A stretch of 64,000 nt of DNA from JBDTOX01 sp039933015 (lineage in GTDB: Bacteria > Pseudomonadota > Gammaproteobacteria > Burkholderiales > Methylophilaceae). The notes below the pieces were generated by a model. That model saw only the letters and a program-made list of their open reading frames with translations. It did no database searches and was not told the DNA's origin. The translations under genes were made by a program, and so were the position numbers. The DNA is taken from contig JBDTOX010000087.1 in the NCBI GenBank assembly GCA_039933015.1, positions 32,451 to 96,450 on the forward strand, given 5' to 3'. Positions 55,801 to 64,000 of this stretch are shown here, one piece after another. How positions within the stretch are numbered: the stretch's first letter is position 1; every line of letters starts with the position of its first letter.

Positions 55801-56982
55801 TTATTGACTCAAAAATTGTTTAATCAGTGGGACCAGCGTATCAACCAGTTGCTGAGCTTCGTCCTGATTCATCACTAGTGGCGGCAGCAAGCGCACCACC
55901 TGATCGGCAGTCACATTAATCAGCAGCTTGGCATCCAGCGCCTGCGCTACCAACTCGGCACAGGGCCGGTCTAGCTCAATGCCTATCATCAGGCCAGCGT
56001 TGCGTATCTTGACCACGCCAGCCACACCCTTGAATTCTGCAATAAAGGTGTCACGCAGCCAATCACCCAGCTGTTCCGCATGCGCGCACAAGCCATCCTC
56101 TTCGATAGCCTCTATAGTCGTCAAACCTGCGATGGAAGCCAACGGGTTACCGCCAAAAGTTGAACCATGTTTGCCATAGGTAAACATCTCTGCCGCCGTG
56201 CCAGATGCCAGGCAAGCCCCAATCGGCACACCTGAACCCAAGCCTTTGGCCAGCGTCATGACATCCGGGACAACACCGGTGTGCTGGAATGCAAACCAGG
56301 TGCCGGTACGTGCAATACCACTTTGCACCTCATCCAGCATCAGCAGCCAGCCATATTCATCACAGAGCTTACGCAAGCCCTGTAGGTAGCCCTGGACATC
56401 CTTCGGCACATTGATACCGCCTTCGCCTTGAATCGGCTCCACCAGTATTGCCACCACATTCGGATTGCGCGAGGCAACCTGGCGCACGGCTTCAAGATCA
56501 TCAAACGGCACGCGCACAAACCCACTCACCAGCGGCTCGAACCCGGCTTGCGTTTTGCGGTTGCCGGTAGCGGACAAGGTGGCCAGAGTGCGGCCATGAA
56601 AGGCCTTATCCATCACAATAATTTCCGGGTTTTCAATGCCCTTGTGATGGCCATGCAAGCGCGCCAATTTGATAGCAGCTTCATTAGCCTCACAGCCGGA
56701 ATTGCAGAAAAACACCTTATCCATACCGGAAATCTCACACAGCTTATCTGCAAGGTGGGCTTGCTCGGCGATGTGATAAATGTTGGATACATGGATCAGC
56801 TTGCTTGCTTGCGCACTGATTGCAGCAACCAGTTTAGGATGGGCATGGCCCAAACCATTCACGGCGACGCCAGCAAGCGCGTCAAGATAGCGATGCCCCT
56901 GCTCGTCCCATAGCCAGACGCCCTCGCCTTTGACAAAGGTGACAGGCTGTCTTGCATAGGTGTTCATTAAATGTTGTGACAT
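55801..56982 (-). CDS. argD: Acetylornithine aminotransferase
   Basis: The 393-residue product is a class III PLP aminotransferase with the FCNSGCEANEAAIKLAR motif near 93, LDEVQSGIARTG near 218 and TLAKGLGSGVPIG with the PLP lysine near 245. It transfers the amino group to N-acetylglutamate semialdehyde and can also act in lysine synthesis. It is the first gene of the arginine run; a terminator of the gene to its right lies at 57048-57075. Confidence 0.95.
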   Translation of the reverse strand: MSQHLMNTYARQPVTFVKGEGVWLWDEQGHRYLDALAGVAVNGLGHAHPKLVAAISAQASKLIHVSNIYHIAEQAHLADKLCEISGMDKVFFCNSGCEANEAAIKLARLHGHHKGIENPEIIVMDKAFHGRTLATLSATGNRKTQAGFEPLVSGFVRVPFDDLEAVRQVASRNPNVVAILVEPIQGEGGINVPKDVQGYLQGLRKLCDEYGWLLMLDEVQSGIARTGTWFAFQHTGVVPDVMTLAKGLGSGVPIGACLASGTAAEMFTYGKHGSTFGGNPLASIAGLTTIEAIEEDGLCAHAEQLGDWLRDTFIAEFKGVAGVVKIRNAGLMIGIELDRPCAELVAQALDAKLLINVTADQVVRLLPPLVMNQDEAQQLVDTLVPLIKQFLSQ

Positions 56983-57047
56983 GGTTTTAATTACATACTC
57001 TAATTAAATAACTGCGTACTTAAATGAAGCTTACTTGAAATAAAAAT

Positions 57048-57075
57048 GCAAACGGCGGCATATGCCGCCGTTTGC
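57048..57075 (-). terminator. Terminator of the PuuD-like gene
   Basis: The near-perfect palindrome with arms gcaaacggcggca/tgccgccgtttgc (13 pairs, two-base loop) is followed on the minus strand by a T-rich run (attttta). It lies between argD and the PuuD-like gene. Confidence 0.8.
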
Positions 57076-57091
57076 AGCATTAGTAATTATA

Positions 57092-57583
57092 TTACAGACC
57101 GACAAGCGCCTTATGCGTCAAACCATTCGCCATGAAAAACAACAGCGGAATCGACAACATAGTGTTGGTGCGTGACGTCAAAAATGCAACACGGCGCGCT
57201 CTTGCTTTTTCGTCATCCGTAGCTGCAACGATGCCCAAAATCTTTTTCTGATTTGGCCAGATGATCGCCCACACATTAAACAGCATAATCGTACCCAGCC
57301 AGGCGCCAATACCAATACCCGCGTATGCTGGCTGCAAGGTAAAGGCGTCCTTGAACGCAGGGCCCAGCAAAGCAGCACCGGCCAACCATGTAACAACGGC
57401 AGACCAGCGGAACCATAACAAGGCACGCGGCACGACATGTTTGGCAATGCCTGCGGCAGTACCGTCTGCGGTGGCGGCTTTCATTGCTGGCACTTGCACC
57501 AGATTAAAATAATACAGCAGACCGACCCAGGTAATACCGGCCAAAAAATGAATCCAGCGCGCGATTCCAGGTACAAAGTCCAT
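57092..57583 (-). CDS. PuuD-type (urate hydroxylase N-terminal-like) membrane protein
   Basis: The 163-residue product has four membrane segments. The start WIHFLAGITWVGLLYYFNLVQVP (two motifs: RWIHFLAGITWVG and YYFNLVQVP) is the N-terminal part of the PuuD urate hydroxylase family. The C-terminal cytochrome c domain of full PuuD is absent, so urate oxidation is not predicted; short homologues of this kind are widespread and unassigned. It begins 3 bases after the stop of a 34-residue membrane protein gene. Confidence 0.75.
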   Translation of the reverse strand: MDFVPGIARWIHFLAGITWVGLLYYFNLVQVPAMKAATADGTAAGIAKHVVPRALLWFRWSAVVTWLAGAALLGPAFKDAFTLQPAYAGIGIGAWLGTIMLFNVWAIIWPNQKKILGIVAATDDEKARARRVAFLTSRTNTMLSIPLLFFMANGLTHKALVGL

Positions 57584-57586
57584 GAC

Positions 57587-57691
57587 TTATACCCCCGCCA
57601 AAATAAAATTTTTCAGGAAAACATACAAAATGAGGGTAAGTACAAGTCCGGAAATTATCGTGCCTGAAAGAGAATCCAACGGATTTTTCAT
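57587..57691 (-). CDS. 34-residue single-span membrane protein upstream of the PuuD-like gene
   Basis: The small gene starts at ATG 57691 with AGGGA about 8 bases upstream and encodes MKNPLDSLSGTIISG followed by a hydrophobic helix (about residues 11-33, LVLTLILYVFLKNF). It ends 3 bases before the ATG of the PuuD-like protein, so translation is probably coupled. No known family is recognised. Size and topology are those of small accessory subunits of membrane complexes, but this is a guess. Confidence 0.6.
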   Translation of the reverse strand: MKNPLDSLSGTIISGLVLTLILYVFLKNFILAGV

Positions 57692-57934
57692 TGACAGCAT
57701 TCCCTTGTAAAAATCGTTTTGTATCAAGTCTGTCGAGGTTAGCGCAAAACACTAGATTAAGCAAGATTCGGGACGTTATACAGCCTTTCAGACAGGGGCT
57801 AACGCCTGTTTTTGCTAGAATTCTCTTGAAAAAAACTCCGGTTCGGGCAAAATCCTCAGTCCCTCAGAATTTATGTCTTTAAATAGTATTAAATCAGCTA
57901 TTTCCATCTTTTAACCAGCAATCTATAGTCTCTT

Positions 57935-59041
57935 ATGGCATCACTCGCATCAGTTACCCCGCTTCAACCAAAATCCATGCCGCAGTTACCGGTCTCCTGG
58001 TACACCGACCCAGCAATTTATGCGCTGGAGCAAAAACTATTGTTTCCAGCCGCACCAAAATACATAGGGCACGAACTGATGGTGCCTGACCACGGTGACT
58101 ATCACACACTTACATGGATGAACGATGCCAAGACATTGGTACATGGCCAGCAAGGCATTGAACTGATCAGCAACGTTTGCCGCCACCGGCAGGCACTTAT
58201 GCTAAACGGCCGCGGCCATACGAATCACATTGTTTGTCCTTTGCACCGCTGGACATACAATCTGCAGGGTGAGCTGATAGGGGCACCACATTTCCCGGAA
58301 AATCCCTGTCTGCATCTGAATAAATCCAGCTTGCAAAATTGGAATGGCCTGCTGTTTGAAAGCACGCGCGACATTGCCAAAGACTTGGCCAAACTCGGCT
58401 GCAAGCAGGATTTTGACTTCACGGGGTATATGCTGGATCGCGTGATGATTGAAGAATACAGCTTCAATTGGAAGACCTTTATCGAAGTCTACCTGGAAGA
58501 TTACCATGTCGGCCCTTTCCATCCCGGCCTGGATCAGTTTGTAGATTGCGAGAACTTAAACTGGGAATTCGGCGACTGGCATAGCGTGCAGACGGTAGGC
58601 ATCAAGCAGTCACTGAAAAAATCTGGCTCATCTGTTTACCAGCGCTGGCAGCAGCAGGTAATGCAATACAGCCATGACCACCCCCCCCAATATGGGGCCA
58701 TCTGGATGGCGTATTACCCATTCCTGATGATCGAATGGTATCCGCATGTATTAGTGGTATCGCACCTTATTCCGCGCGGCGTTGATGCCTGTACTAATAT
58801 TGTTGAGTTTTACTACCCTGAAGATATCGCGCTTTTTGAACGCGAGTTCATTGAAGCACAACAGGCGGCCTATGAAGAAACAGCCGTCGAGGATAAGGAA
58901 ATCTGTCAGCGTATGCACGATGGGCGTCGCGCCCTGTTTGCCCAAGGGATAGATGAACGCGGCCCCTACCAGCACCCCATGGAAACCGGACTGGAACACT
59001 TCCACCTGTGGATACGCACGCAACTCGAACCGCACCTTTGA
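57935..59041 (+). CDS. Rieske-type aromatic ring-hydroxylating oxygenase alpha-like protein
   Basis: The 368-residue product has the Rieske motif C82-x-H84...C101-x2-H104 (CRH and CPLH) and a non-haem iron region with H191 and H196 in EDYHVGPFHPGLDQF. These are the parts of ring-hydroxylating oxygenase alpha subunits and choline-monooxygenase-like proteins. The beta subunit and reductase are not encoded nearby. The substrate is unknown. It overlaps the EamA gene by at most 34 bases and is divergent from the PuuD pair. Confidence 0.85.
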   Translation: MASLASVTPLQPKSMPQLPVSWYTDPAIYALEQKLLFPAAPKYIGHELMVPDHGDYHTLTWMNDAKTLVHGQQGIELISNVCRHRQALMLNGRGHTNHIVCPLHRWTYNLQGELIGAPHFPENPCLHLNKSSLQNWNGLLFESTRDIAKDLAKLGCKQDFDFTGYMLDRVMIEEYSFNWKTFIEVYLEDYHVGPFHPGLDQFVDCENLNWEFGDWHSVQTVGIKQSLKKSGSSVYQRWQQQVMQYSHDHPPQYGAIWMAYYPFLMIEWYPHVLVVSHLIPRGVDACTNIVEFYYPEDIALFEREFIEAQQAAYEETAVEDKEICQRMHDGRRALFAQGIDERGPYQHPMETGLEHFHLWIRTQLEPHL

Positions 59042-59907
59042 GCTATTTCAAGCGCATCAGGCAGGCCAGGTTAGGCAGCTTGTGGATGCTCGTGGCTGCC
59101 GTCTTTTTCGCCATCATGGGCGTACTCGTCAAAATCGGCGCTCAAAAATTCAGTGCGGCCGAGCTTGTGTTTTACCGCTCGTTTTTTGGCCTGATCACAA
59201 TTCTTGCGCTTGCCCGCTTTCATCAGCTGCCGCTGGCAACGCCCCTGCTAGGCAAACAACTGTGGCGTGCCGTACTCGGTTTTATTGCGCTGCTGCTTTT
59301 TTTTTACGCTATCAGCGCATTGCCGCTGGCAACGGCCGTCACGCTGAACTACACCTCGCCTTTATTCATGGCCATGTTCATGCCTTTTGTCCTGCATGAG
59401 CGCCCAGGAAAACTGTTGATTGCGGCCATCGTACTGGGCTTTATCGGCGTAGCACTGCTGTTAAAGCCCAGCCTGCATGCAGGTGAGTTAATTGCCGGGG
59501 CACTGGGACTGCTCTCCGGCGTGCTCGCGGGTGTGGTCTATGTCTACGTTACGCAACTTGGCCGTGCAGGTGAGCCGGATTGGCGTACGGTATTTTACTT
59601 CTCCCTCACTTGCAGCGTAGGCGGAGGGTTATGGATGCTGCTGAATCACTTTACTCCGCTCACATGGCGCGACTTGGCGCTTTTGCTTGGGATAGGCATC
59701 TCTGCAACCATCGCACAACTCACCATGACGCGCGCTTACCGCACAGGCAGCCCGCTAGTGGTCGGCAGCCTGGCTTATACAACTGTGGTTTTGGCGAGCC
59801 TGTTCGGCATCCTGCTGTGGGGCGAAACACTCTCGCTGGACCGCTGGCTGGCAGTCGCCCTGATTATCCTGAGCGGCATTATCAGTGTGCGTGCGACGCC
59901 CAGATAG
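59008..59907 (+). CDS. EamA/DMT family transporter
   Basis: The 299-residue protein has ten membrane segments in two EamA repeats. The start is uncertain: GTG at 59008 overlaps the oxygenase gene, while a TTG at 59038 lies 4 bases before that gene's end and would give 289 residues. The first repeat has FFAIMGVLVKIGAQ near 32. It is transcribed directly behind the Rieske gene, so it may export or import that enzyme's substrate or product. Confidence 0.82.
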   Translation: MDTHATRTAPLSYFKRIRQARLGSLWMLVAAVFFAIMGVLVKIGAQKFSAAELVFYRSFFGLITILALARFHQLPLATPLLGKQLWRAVLGFIALLLFFYAISALPLATAVTLNYTSPLFMAMFMPFVLHERPGKLLIAAIVLGFIGVALLLKPSLHAGELIAGALGLLSGVLAGVVYVYVTQLGRAGEPDWRTVFYFSLTCSVGGGLWMLLNHFTPLTWRDLALLLGIGISATIAQLTMTRAYRTGSPLVVGSLAYTTVVLASLFGILLWGETLSLDRWLAVALIILSGIISVRATPR

Positions 59908-60021
59908 CCATTGCGCGCTCCCAAGTTTACTGTGGCTAGACAATCACTTGAACTAGAGATACGCTTGCCCTCTCGCGTTGCATACGCATCAAATCAAAGA
60001 GCTACATAAAAACTTCAACTC

Positions 60022-60618
60022 ATGCTCACCCTTCATCACATATTGAGATGGCCCATCATGGCACTGGCTACTATTGCCTTGACTGGCTGCCTGGGCGGCT
60101 CCATCGCACAACAAGTGGCTTCCTCATTGGCCATGCGAATAGCAGACAAGATCACATCCGACGCGATTGATGCTCAACAGCGCAAAAATGAAGAAGAGCG
60201 ACGCAATATTGTTTTAAAAGACACGGTGCCTGATGAATACTGGGGCGCATTTATTGCTTCAGGCTTTTCAACCATCTCTCCTGTCACAGAGCCTTTACCC
60301 ACCAGCATGCCAGCAGCAGATCAAGCTGTGGCGCCGCAGACAACCCGCCTGGTACGTGTCGAAATATGGAATTTACTGATAGGCGAAGAAAAGCATTCCA
60401 TATTGGAAAAAGCGCGTCGCTCCGGTTCCAGCAAACTGCCTCCGCAAAGTGAATGGAAACACTGGCAAGTGGCTACCGGGGCTTGGGAAGGTGAGAAAAA
60501 CAAACCTATTATCTTTCTGATTCCCCCGGAGTTTGGCCGGATTAGCAGCGGAGAGCGGGCTGTGGTGGAAATAGCAAATCTGGGCGAGCTGAATGTAGCG
60601 CGCTACCCGTCCAACTAA
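60022..60618 (+). CDS. Hypothetical lipoprotein
   Basis: The 198-residue protein has a lipoprotein signal with the lipobox LTGC (Cys near residue 23; an internal ATG at 60058 is an equally plausible start and would shorten the leader). After it comes an Ala-rich helix with KITSDAIDAQQRKNEEERR, then a folded region with TRLVRVEIWNLLIGEEKHS and a C-terminal VVEIANLGELNVAR. No family is recognised. Outer-membrane or periplasmic location is inferred. Its right neighbour, a response regulator gene, is convergent with it (24 bases apart). Confidence 0.65.
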   Translation: MLTLHHILRWPIMALATIALTGCLGGSIAQQVASSLAMRIADKITSDAIDAQQRKNEEERRNIVLKDTVPDEYWGAFIASGFSTISPVTEPLPTSMPAADQAVAPQTTRLVRVEIWNLLIGEEKHSILEKARRSGSSKLPPQSEWKHWQVATGAWEGEKNKPIIFLIPPEFGRISSGERAVVEIANLGELNVARYPSN

Positions 60619-60642
60619 TCATTTACCTCATGGATACGTAGA

Positions 60643-61284
60643 TTACGGATCTATCAAGCCGGAACGCATTGCAATCAGCGCAATTTCAGCCGAGTTGTTG
60701 GCATTAAGCTTTTGCTTGATATTGTAAAGATGGGTACCTACCGTGCGCGGCGACAGACAAAGAGTTTCGGCGATATCGTTGGTGGTTTTGCCTTTTGCCA
60801 GCGCCATGAAAACCTCAAACTCGCGGTCAGAGAGCACGTCTACCGGATTTTTCTCACCGGATAATTGCTGAATTGCCATCTGCTGCGCAATGTTGGCTTC
60901 AAGATACATCTTGCGCCCGGCCACGGTTCGAATCGCCTTGATCAACTCTTCCGCAGCACTTCTCTTGGTCAGGTAGCCCATGGCACCGGCATTCAATACA
61001 CGTTTGGGGTGCACCGAATCCTCGTGTGCCGAGAGCACCAGTATTCGCGCTGTGTTGTCCTTGGCCATAATGCGCTCTATGGCTTCCAGCCCGCCTATGC
61101 CCGGCATCGTAATATCCATCACCACCACGTCAGGATGATGCTCGACATAAAGCTTGATAGCCTGTTCGCCATCTTCTGCTTCTGCAACCACCTTTATATC
61201 CGGCGCGGACTCCAGCAGCATCTTGAAGCCCATGCGCACTACAGCATGGTCATCAACCAGCAACACATTAATCGGTGTACTCAT
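60643..61284 (-). CDS. NarL/FixJ family response regulator
   Basis: The 213-residue product has a receiver domain (about residues 5-120) with the acidic pair Asp11/Asp12, the phospho-acceptor Asp57 in VVMDITMPG and the conserved Lys near 106. A LuxR-type helix-turn-helix follows (about 150-210: LSDREFEVFMALAKGK and LSPRTVGTHLYNIK). It overlaps the sensor kinase gene by 4 bases (ATGA). It belongs to the DegU/UhpA-like two-component class. The regulated genes are unknown. Confidence 0.93.
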   Translation of the reverse strand: MSTPINVLLVDDHAVVRMGFKMLLESAPDIKVVAEAEDGEQAIKLYVEHHPDVVVMDITMPGIGGLEAIERIMAKDNTARILVLSAHEDSVHPKRVLNAGAMGYLTKRSAAEELIKAIRTVAGRKMYLEANIAQQMAIQQLSGEKNPVDVLSDREFEVFMALAKGKTTNDIAETLCLSPRTVGTHLYNIKQKLNANNSAEIALIAMRSGLIDP

Positions 61285-62999
61285 GCACTGTATCCTTTAG
61301 GTATGGTGACGCTGATCAATGTGCCATCATCAGGTATCGAATCAACGTTGAATTTGCCGCGCAATGCCTGTACGCGCTCGCGCATGCCCAGCAAGCCAAA
61401 ATGGTTGCTCTGGTCTACATTGCACATATCCATGCCTGCGCCATTATCTTTGATAGTCAGGTGCAGGTCGCCGTTATCGGTCTGCATCAAACTGATATCG
61501 ACAGCTGTCGCCTCTGCATGGCGTAAAGCGTTGGTCACTGACTCCTGCACTATACGATAGAGATTGATATTAAGCGTCTCACCTAAGGCATCAAAATTGC
61601 CGGATAAGTTCAGCGTAAAACGCACCTCCGGATGCTGCGCCTGCCAGTTAGACACGCTATCGCGCAAGGTTTCTGACAAGCCAAGGTTATCCAGAGCGCC
61701 TGGCCTGAGCTGGCGGACGATGTTATGCATACCGTCATAAATATGGTTGGCGGCCGCTATAATAATCTGTGCGTGGGCTTCGACATCCGGCATCTGGATT
61801 TTGGTTTTGTTAGCGATGCCCACGGCAAATGTTTTAATCGCCGTGACGTATTGGCCAAGCTCATCGTGCAACTCACGTGCCAGACTGCGGCGCTCGTCCT
61901 CAATATGATGTTGGATGAGCTGCGTGAGCTGACGGTTTTCTTTCAGCCGCAATTCGGCCTCTTCTGCCTGCTTGCGCTCGGTAATGTCACGCATGCTGCA
62001 AATCTCACCGATCACTTCACCGTTCTTCGGATCAATCAGAGGCGCAGCAGAAAGCGATATGTCTACCAAACGTCCACCGCGGGCAATGCGCTGCGTATCG
62101 TAATGCTCGACTTTACTCTTGCCGGCAATAGCGGCTATATCCTGCTCCAGCTCTACTTCACGCCCTGGTACTGCCAGCAGGGAGGCGGAGCGCCCGATAA
62201 TATCTTCAGGCGCATAACCAAACATGCGCTGCGCGGCCGGGTTCCAAAACGAAATATTGCCGTTCAAATCATGAATGATGATGGCATCAGCCGTTTGTTT
62301 GACAATCAAGGCAAGACGGCGATTTTCCTCAGTACTGGCCTGCAATGATTTGCCCATCAAATTGAAGTTCTGCGCAATGCGGGAAAACTCGGGCACGCCA
62401 AATTCCGGCATACGCGCTGTCAAATCGCCCTGCTCCATCTTGTTAATGGTGCCCAATACTGTATTCAATGGCCGCAGCCAGCGGCCAAGCATCCAGTACA
62501 CCATCACATTCAGCAATATAAAAAATCCCAAGCCTATCCATAACAAACGGCTTACACGGCTCCATGATTCACGAATTGCACCCGCAGGATTGGACACCAC
62601 AACCAGCATGCCCGAGCGGATGCGCCGCATCACAATCTCCTGCTTGGGTGCAAGCGCCTTGACGAACCATTGCGGCGGATTTTCAGTAGACAGAAATTTG
62701 GAGGGTGGCGATTGAAAAATCACATCGCCCTTCAAATCATAAAGCAAAATTTCATTATTACGCACATGCCCCAGCGTCTCTAAAAACTGGTGCAACACGT
62801 CACGGGTATAGCCCCATTCCGGGTTCTGGAACGAGCTGGTAATCACCGTATCCAGCAATTGCACCGTCACGCGTGTGGCAGCCTCCACACTCTCCTGGAT
62901 GGAAGCGCGCATGCCATTAATAAGCACAAAGCCAGCCGCCGACATAAACAGCAGCAGCAACGCGGTAATTAACAGATTGAGGCGGAGACGCAGACTCAT
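61281..62999 (-). CDS. Membrane sensor histidine kinase with HAMP and PAS domains
   Basis: The 572-residue protein has two membrane segments (about 8-30 and 152-174) around a periplasmic sensor region, a HAMP domain (about 175-228), a PAS domain (about 232-343), a HisKA_3 dimerisation domain with His378 in ELHDELGQ, and an ATPase domain with Asn490, DNGAGM near 518 and GLLGMRERV near 535. This is the NarX/UhpB class that pairs with NarL-type regulators. The signal sensed is unknown; PAS gives a second, cytoplasmic input. It lies 24 bases after the integrase stop and may be read through from it. Confidence 0.93.
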   Translation of the reverse strand: MSLRLRLNLLITALLLLFMSAAGFVLINGMRASIQESVEAATRVTVQLLDTVITSSFQNPEWGYTRDVLHQFLETLGHVRNNEILLYDLKGDVIFQSPPSKFLSTENPPQWFVKALAPKQEIVMRRIRSGMLVVVSNPAGAIRESWSRVSRLLWIGLGFFILLNVMVYWMLGRWLRPLNTVLGTINKMEQGDLTARMPEFGVPEFSRIAQNFNLMGKSLQASTEENRRLALIVKQTADAIIIHDLNGNISFWNPAAQRMFGYAPEDIIGRSASLLAVPGREVELEQDIAAIAGKSKVEHYDTQRIARGGRLVDISLSAAPLIDPKNGEVIGEICSMRDITERKQAEEAELRLKENRQLTQLIQHHIEDERRSLARELHDELGQYVTAIKTFAVGIANKTKIQMPDVEAHAQIIIAAANHIYDGMHNIVRQLRPGALDNLGLSETLRDSVSNWQAQHPEVRFTLNLSGNFDALGETLNINLYRIVQESVTNALRHAEATAVDISLMQTDNGDLHLTIKDNGAGMDMCNVDQSNHFGLLGMRERVQALRGKFNVDSIPDDGTLISVTIPKGYSA

Positions 63000-63023
63000 T
63001 TCAAATTTCGAGCGCAGGAATCA

Positions 63024-64000
63024 TCAAGTTATATTATCGAGTGAGCTAGCCACGCCGCGCCCGCCTTTATTCAGTACATGGGTATAAATCATCGTGGTGC
63101 TCACATCACTGTGTCCCAAAAGCGCCTGGACCGTGCGTATATCATAGCCGTCCTCCAGCAAATGCGTGGCAAAACTGTGCCTGAAAGTATGAGGCGTAGC
63201 AGGCTTGGTCAGGTTGGCATCGCGCACCGCCTGTTTAACTGCACGCTGCACCCCCTGCTCCTGCACATGAGGGCGATGCGTCGCGCCACCCCTTGCATCT
63301 ACCGACAATTTAGCGGCGGGGAACATATACTGCCAAACCCAATCTCGCGCAGCCGCCGGATATTTACGCGCCAGGCCATCAGGCAAATACACCGCGCCTA
63401 ACCCCGCCTGCAAATCAGCCTCATGCAGCGCTTTTACTTTTTCAAGATGTAATTGCAGCGGCTTTGCCAGCGCCACCGGCAGCATCGTCACACGGTTTTT
63501 GAAACCCTTGCCATCACGGATTAAAATCTCACGCCGCGTAAAATCAATATCATTCACCCGCAAGCGCAAGCACTCCATAATCCGCAAGCCAGAACCATAT
63601 AGCAGGCTCGAAATGAGCCAATAGGTACCTTCAAGCCGCGTTAAAATCGCCTGCACCTCATCGCGATTCAACACCAGCGGCAACCGCTTAGGCGCTTTTG
63701 CCTGCTCCACGTTATCCAGCCAAGGCAACGCAGCCTCCAGCACCTCCCTATACAAAAATAAAATCGCGCTTTTTGCCTGATTTTGAGTAGACGCCGACAC
63801 CTTGCCGACAACAGCCAAATGCGTTAAAAACGCCTCCACCTCCGCCGCACCCAAATCACGCGGATGCTGCTTGTCACAATACAAAATGAAACGCTTAACC
63901 CAGTCCACATAAGCCTGCTCCGTGCGAATGCTGTAATGCTTGAGGCGAATTTTTCCCCGCACTTGATCGAGCAATTCAGGGGCAGCAGGCTGTGAAGCAG
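63024..64000 (-). CDS. intI: Integron integrase (IntI), 5' end beyond window
   Basis: The reading frame is open to the right edge, so the start may lie beyond it (a TTG at 63974 is possible). Tyrosine recombinase parts are the N-terminal core-binding domain (KHYSIRTEQAYVDWVKRF) and the catalytic residues Arg in SGLRIMECLRLR, His-x-x-Arg in PHTFRHSFATH, LLGHSD and Tyr in TTMIYTHV. The extra segment VYLPDGLARKYPAAARDW (about residue 200) is the IntI-specific insertion that separates integron integrases from XerC/XerD. In integrons, attI and the cassette array lie at the 5' side of intI, here to the right of base 64000. Confidence 0.93.
   Translation of the reverse strand, partial: ASQPAAPELLDQVRGKIRLKHYSIRTEQAYVDWVKRFILYCDKQHPRDLGAAEVEAFLTHLAVVGKVSASTQNQAKSAILFLYREVLEAALPWLDNVEQAKAPKRLPLVLNRDEVQAILTRLEGTYWLISSLLYGSGLRIMECLRLRVNDIDFTRREILIRDGKGFKNRVTMLPVALAKPLQLHLEKVKALHEADLQAGLGAVYLPDGLARKYPAAARDWVWQYMFPAAKLSVDARGGATHRPHVQEQGVQRAVKQAVRDANLTKPATPHTFRHSFATHLLEDGYDIRTVQALLGHSDVSTTMIYTHVLNKGGRGVASSLDNIT

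Noticed and set aside
63024..64000. Insertion sequence or phage integrase at the right end
   Set aside because: The IntI-specific insertion and residues identify an integron integrase and no terminal repeats or phage genes are seen in the window.

Overview
The window is one contiguous piece of a betaproteobacterial chromosome of roughly balanced G+C. The organism is inferred from gene content. The purF-cvpA-dedD-folC-accD-trpA-trpB-trpF-truA-fimV-asd-leuBDC block is a classic betaproteobacterial order. A full pqqABCDE set and a molybdenum formate dehydrogenase alpha subunit point to a methylotroph-like member of the Nitrosomonadales (Methylophilaceae or a relative). The species cannot be fixed from the sequence alone. 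No rRNA, tRNA, CRISPR array or insertion sequence was found.

Left part (1-12.8 kb). The 3' part of a formate dehydrogenase alpha gene runs in from the left edge. It is followed by yigZ, a DUF4124 protein, a YjgR/HerA-like ATPase and a DUF302 protein. Next is an assimilatory sulfate island. CysB is divergent from a TSUP permease, siroheme reductase CysI, a DUF934 protein, CysH, CysD, CysN and a 7Fe ferredoxin. CysH carries the CC...CxxC iron-sulfur cysteines of APS reductases and CysN has no APS-kinase fusion, so sulfate reduction probably runs ATP sulfurylase to APS to sulfite to sulfide without PAPS. The ferredoxin is the likely electron donor because no CysJ is present.

Accessory part (12.8-24.5 kb). 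A stand-alone class I fructose-bisphosphate aldolase follows a terminator-rich gap. Next is a LysR regulator divergent from an isoquinoline 1-oxidoreductase/aldehyde-oxidase type molybdoenzyme (2Fe-2S subunit plus Tat-exported molybdopterin subunit). XdhC and a MocA-like cytidylyltransferase for cofactor maturation are next to it, followed by a Bcr/CflA exporter. The complete pqqABCDE operon lies on the minus strand, including the 23-residue pqqA precursor.

Central and right part (24.7-57 kb), almost entirely minus strand. The aromatic/serine supraoperon gyrA-serC-pheA-hisC-aroF is interrupted by a membrane GGDEF cyclase with its own terminator, and it lacks tyrA, aroA and cmk. A peroxiredoxin (the only plus-strand gene here) and two small stress-type proteins follow. 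metZ has an attenuator-like leader. Then come purF through truA, an orphan ECF T-component, fimV, asd and leuB-leuD-entericidin-leuC, then yajQ, ppnP and argG-argF-argD.

Right end (57-64 kb). A small single-span membrane protein precedes a PuuD-type membrane protein. A Rieske oxygenase is followed by an EamA transporter and an orphan lipoprotein. A NarL-type two-component pair comes next. At the edge is a truncated integron integrase; its attI site and any cassette array would lie just beyond base 64000.
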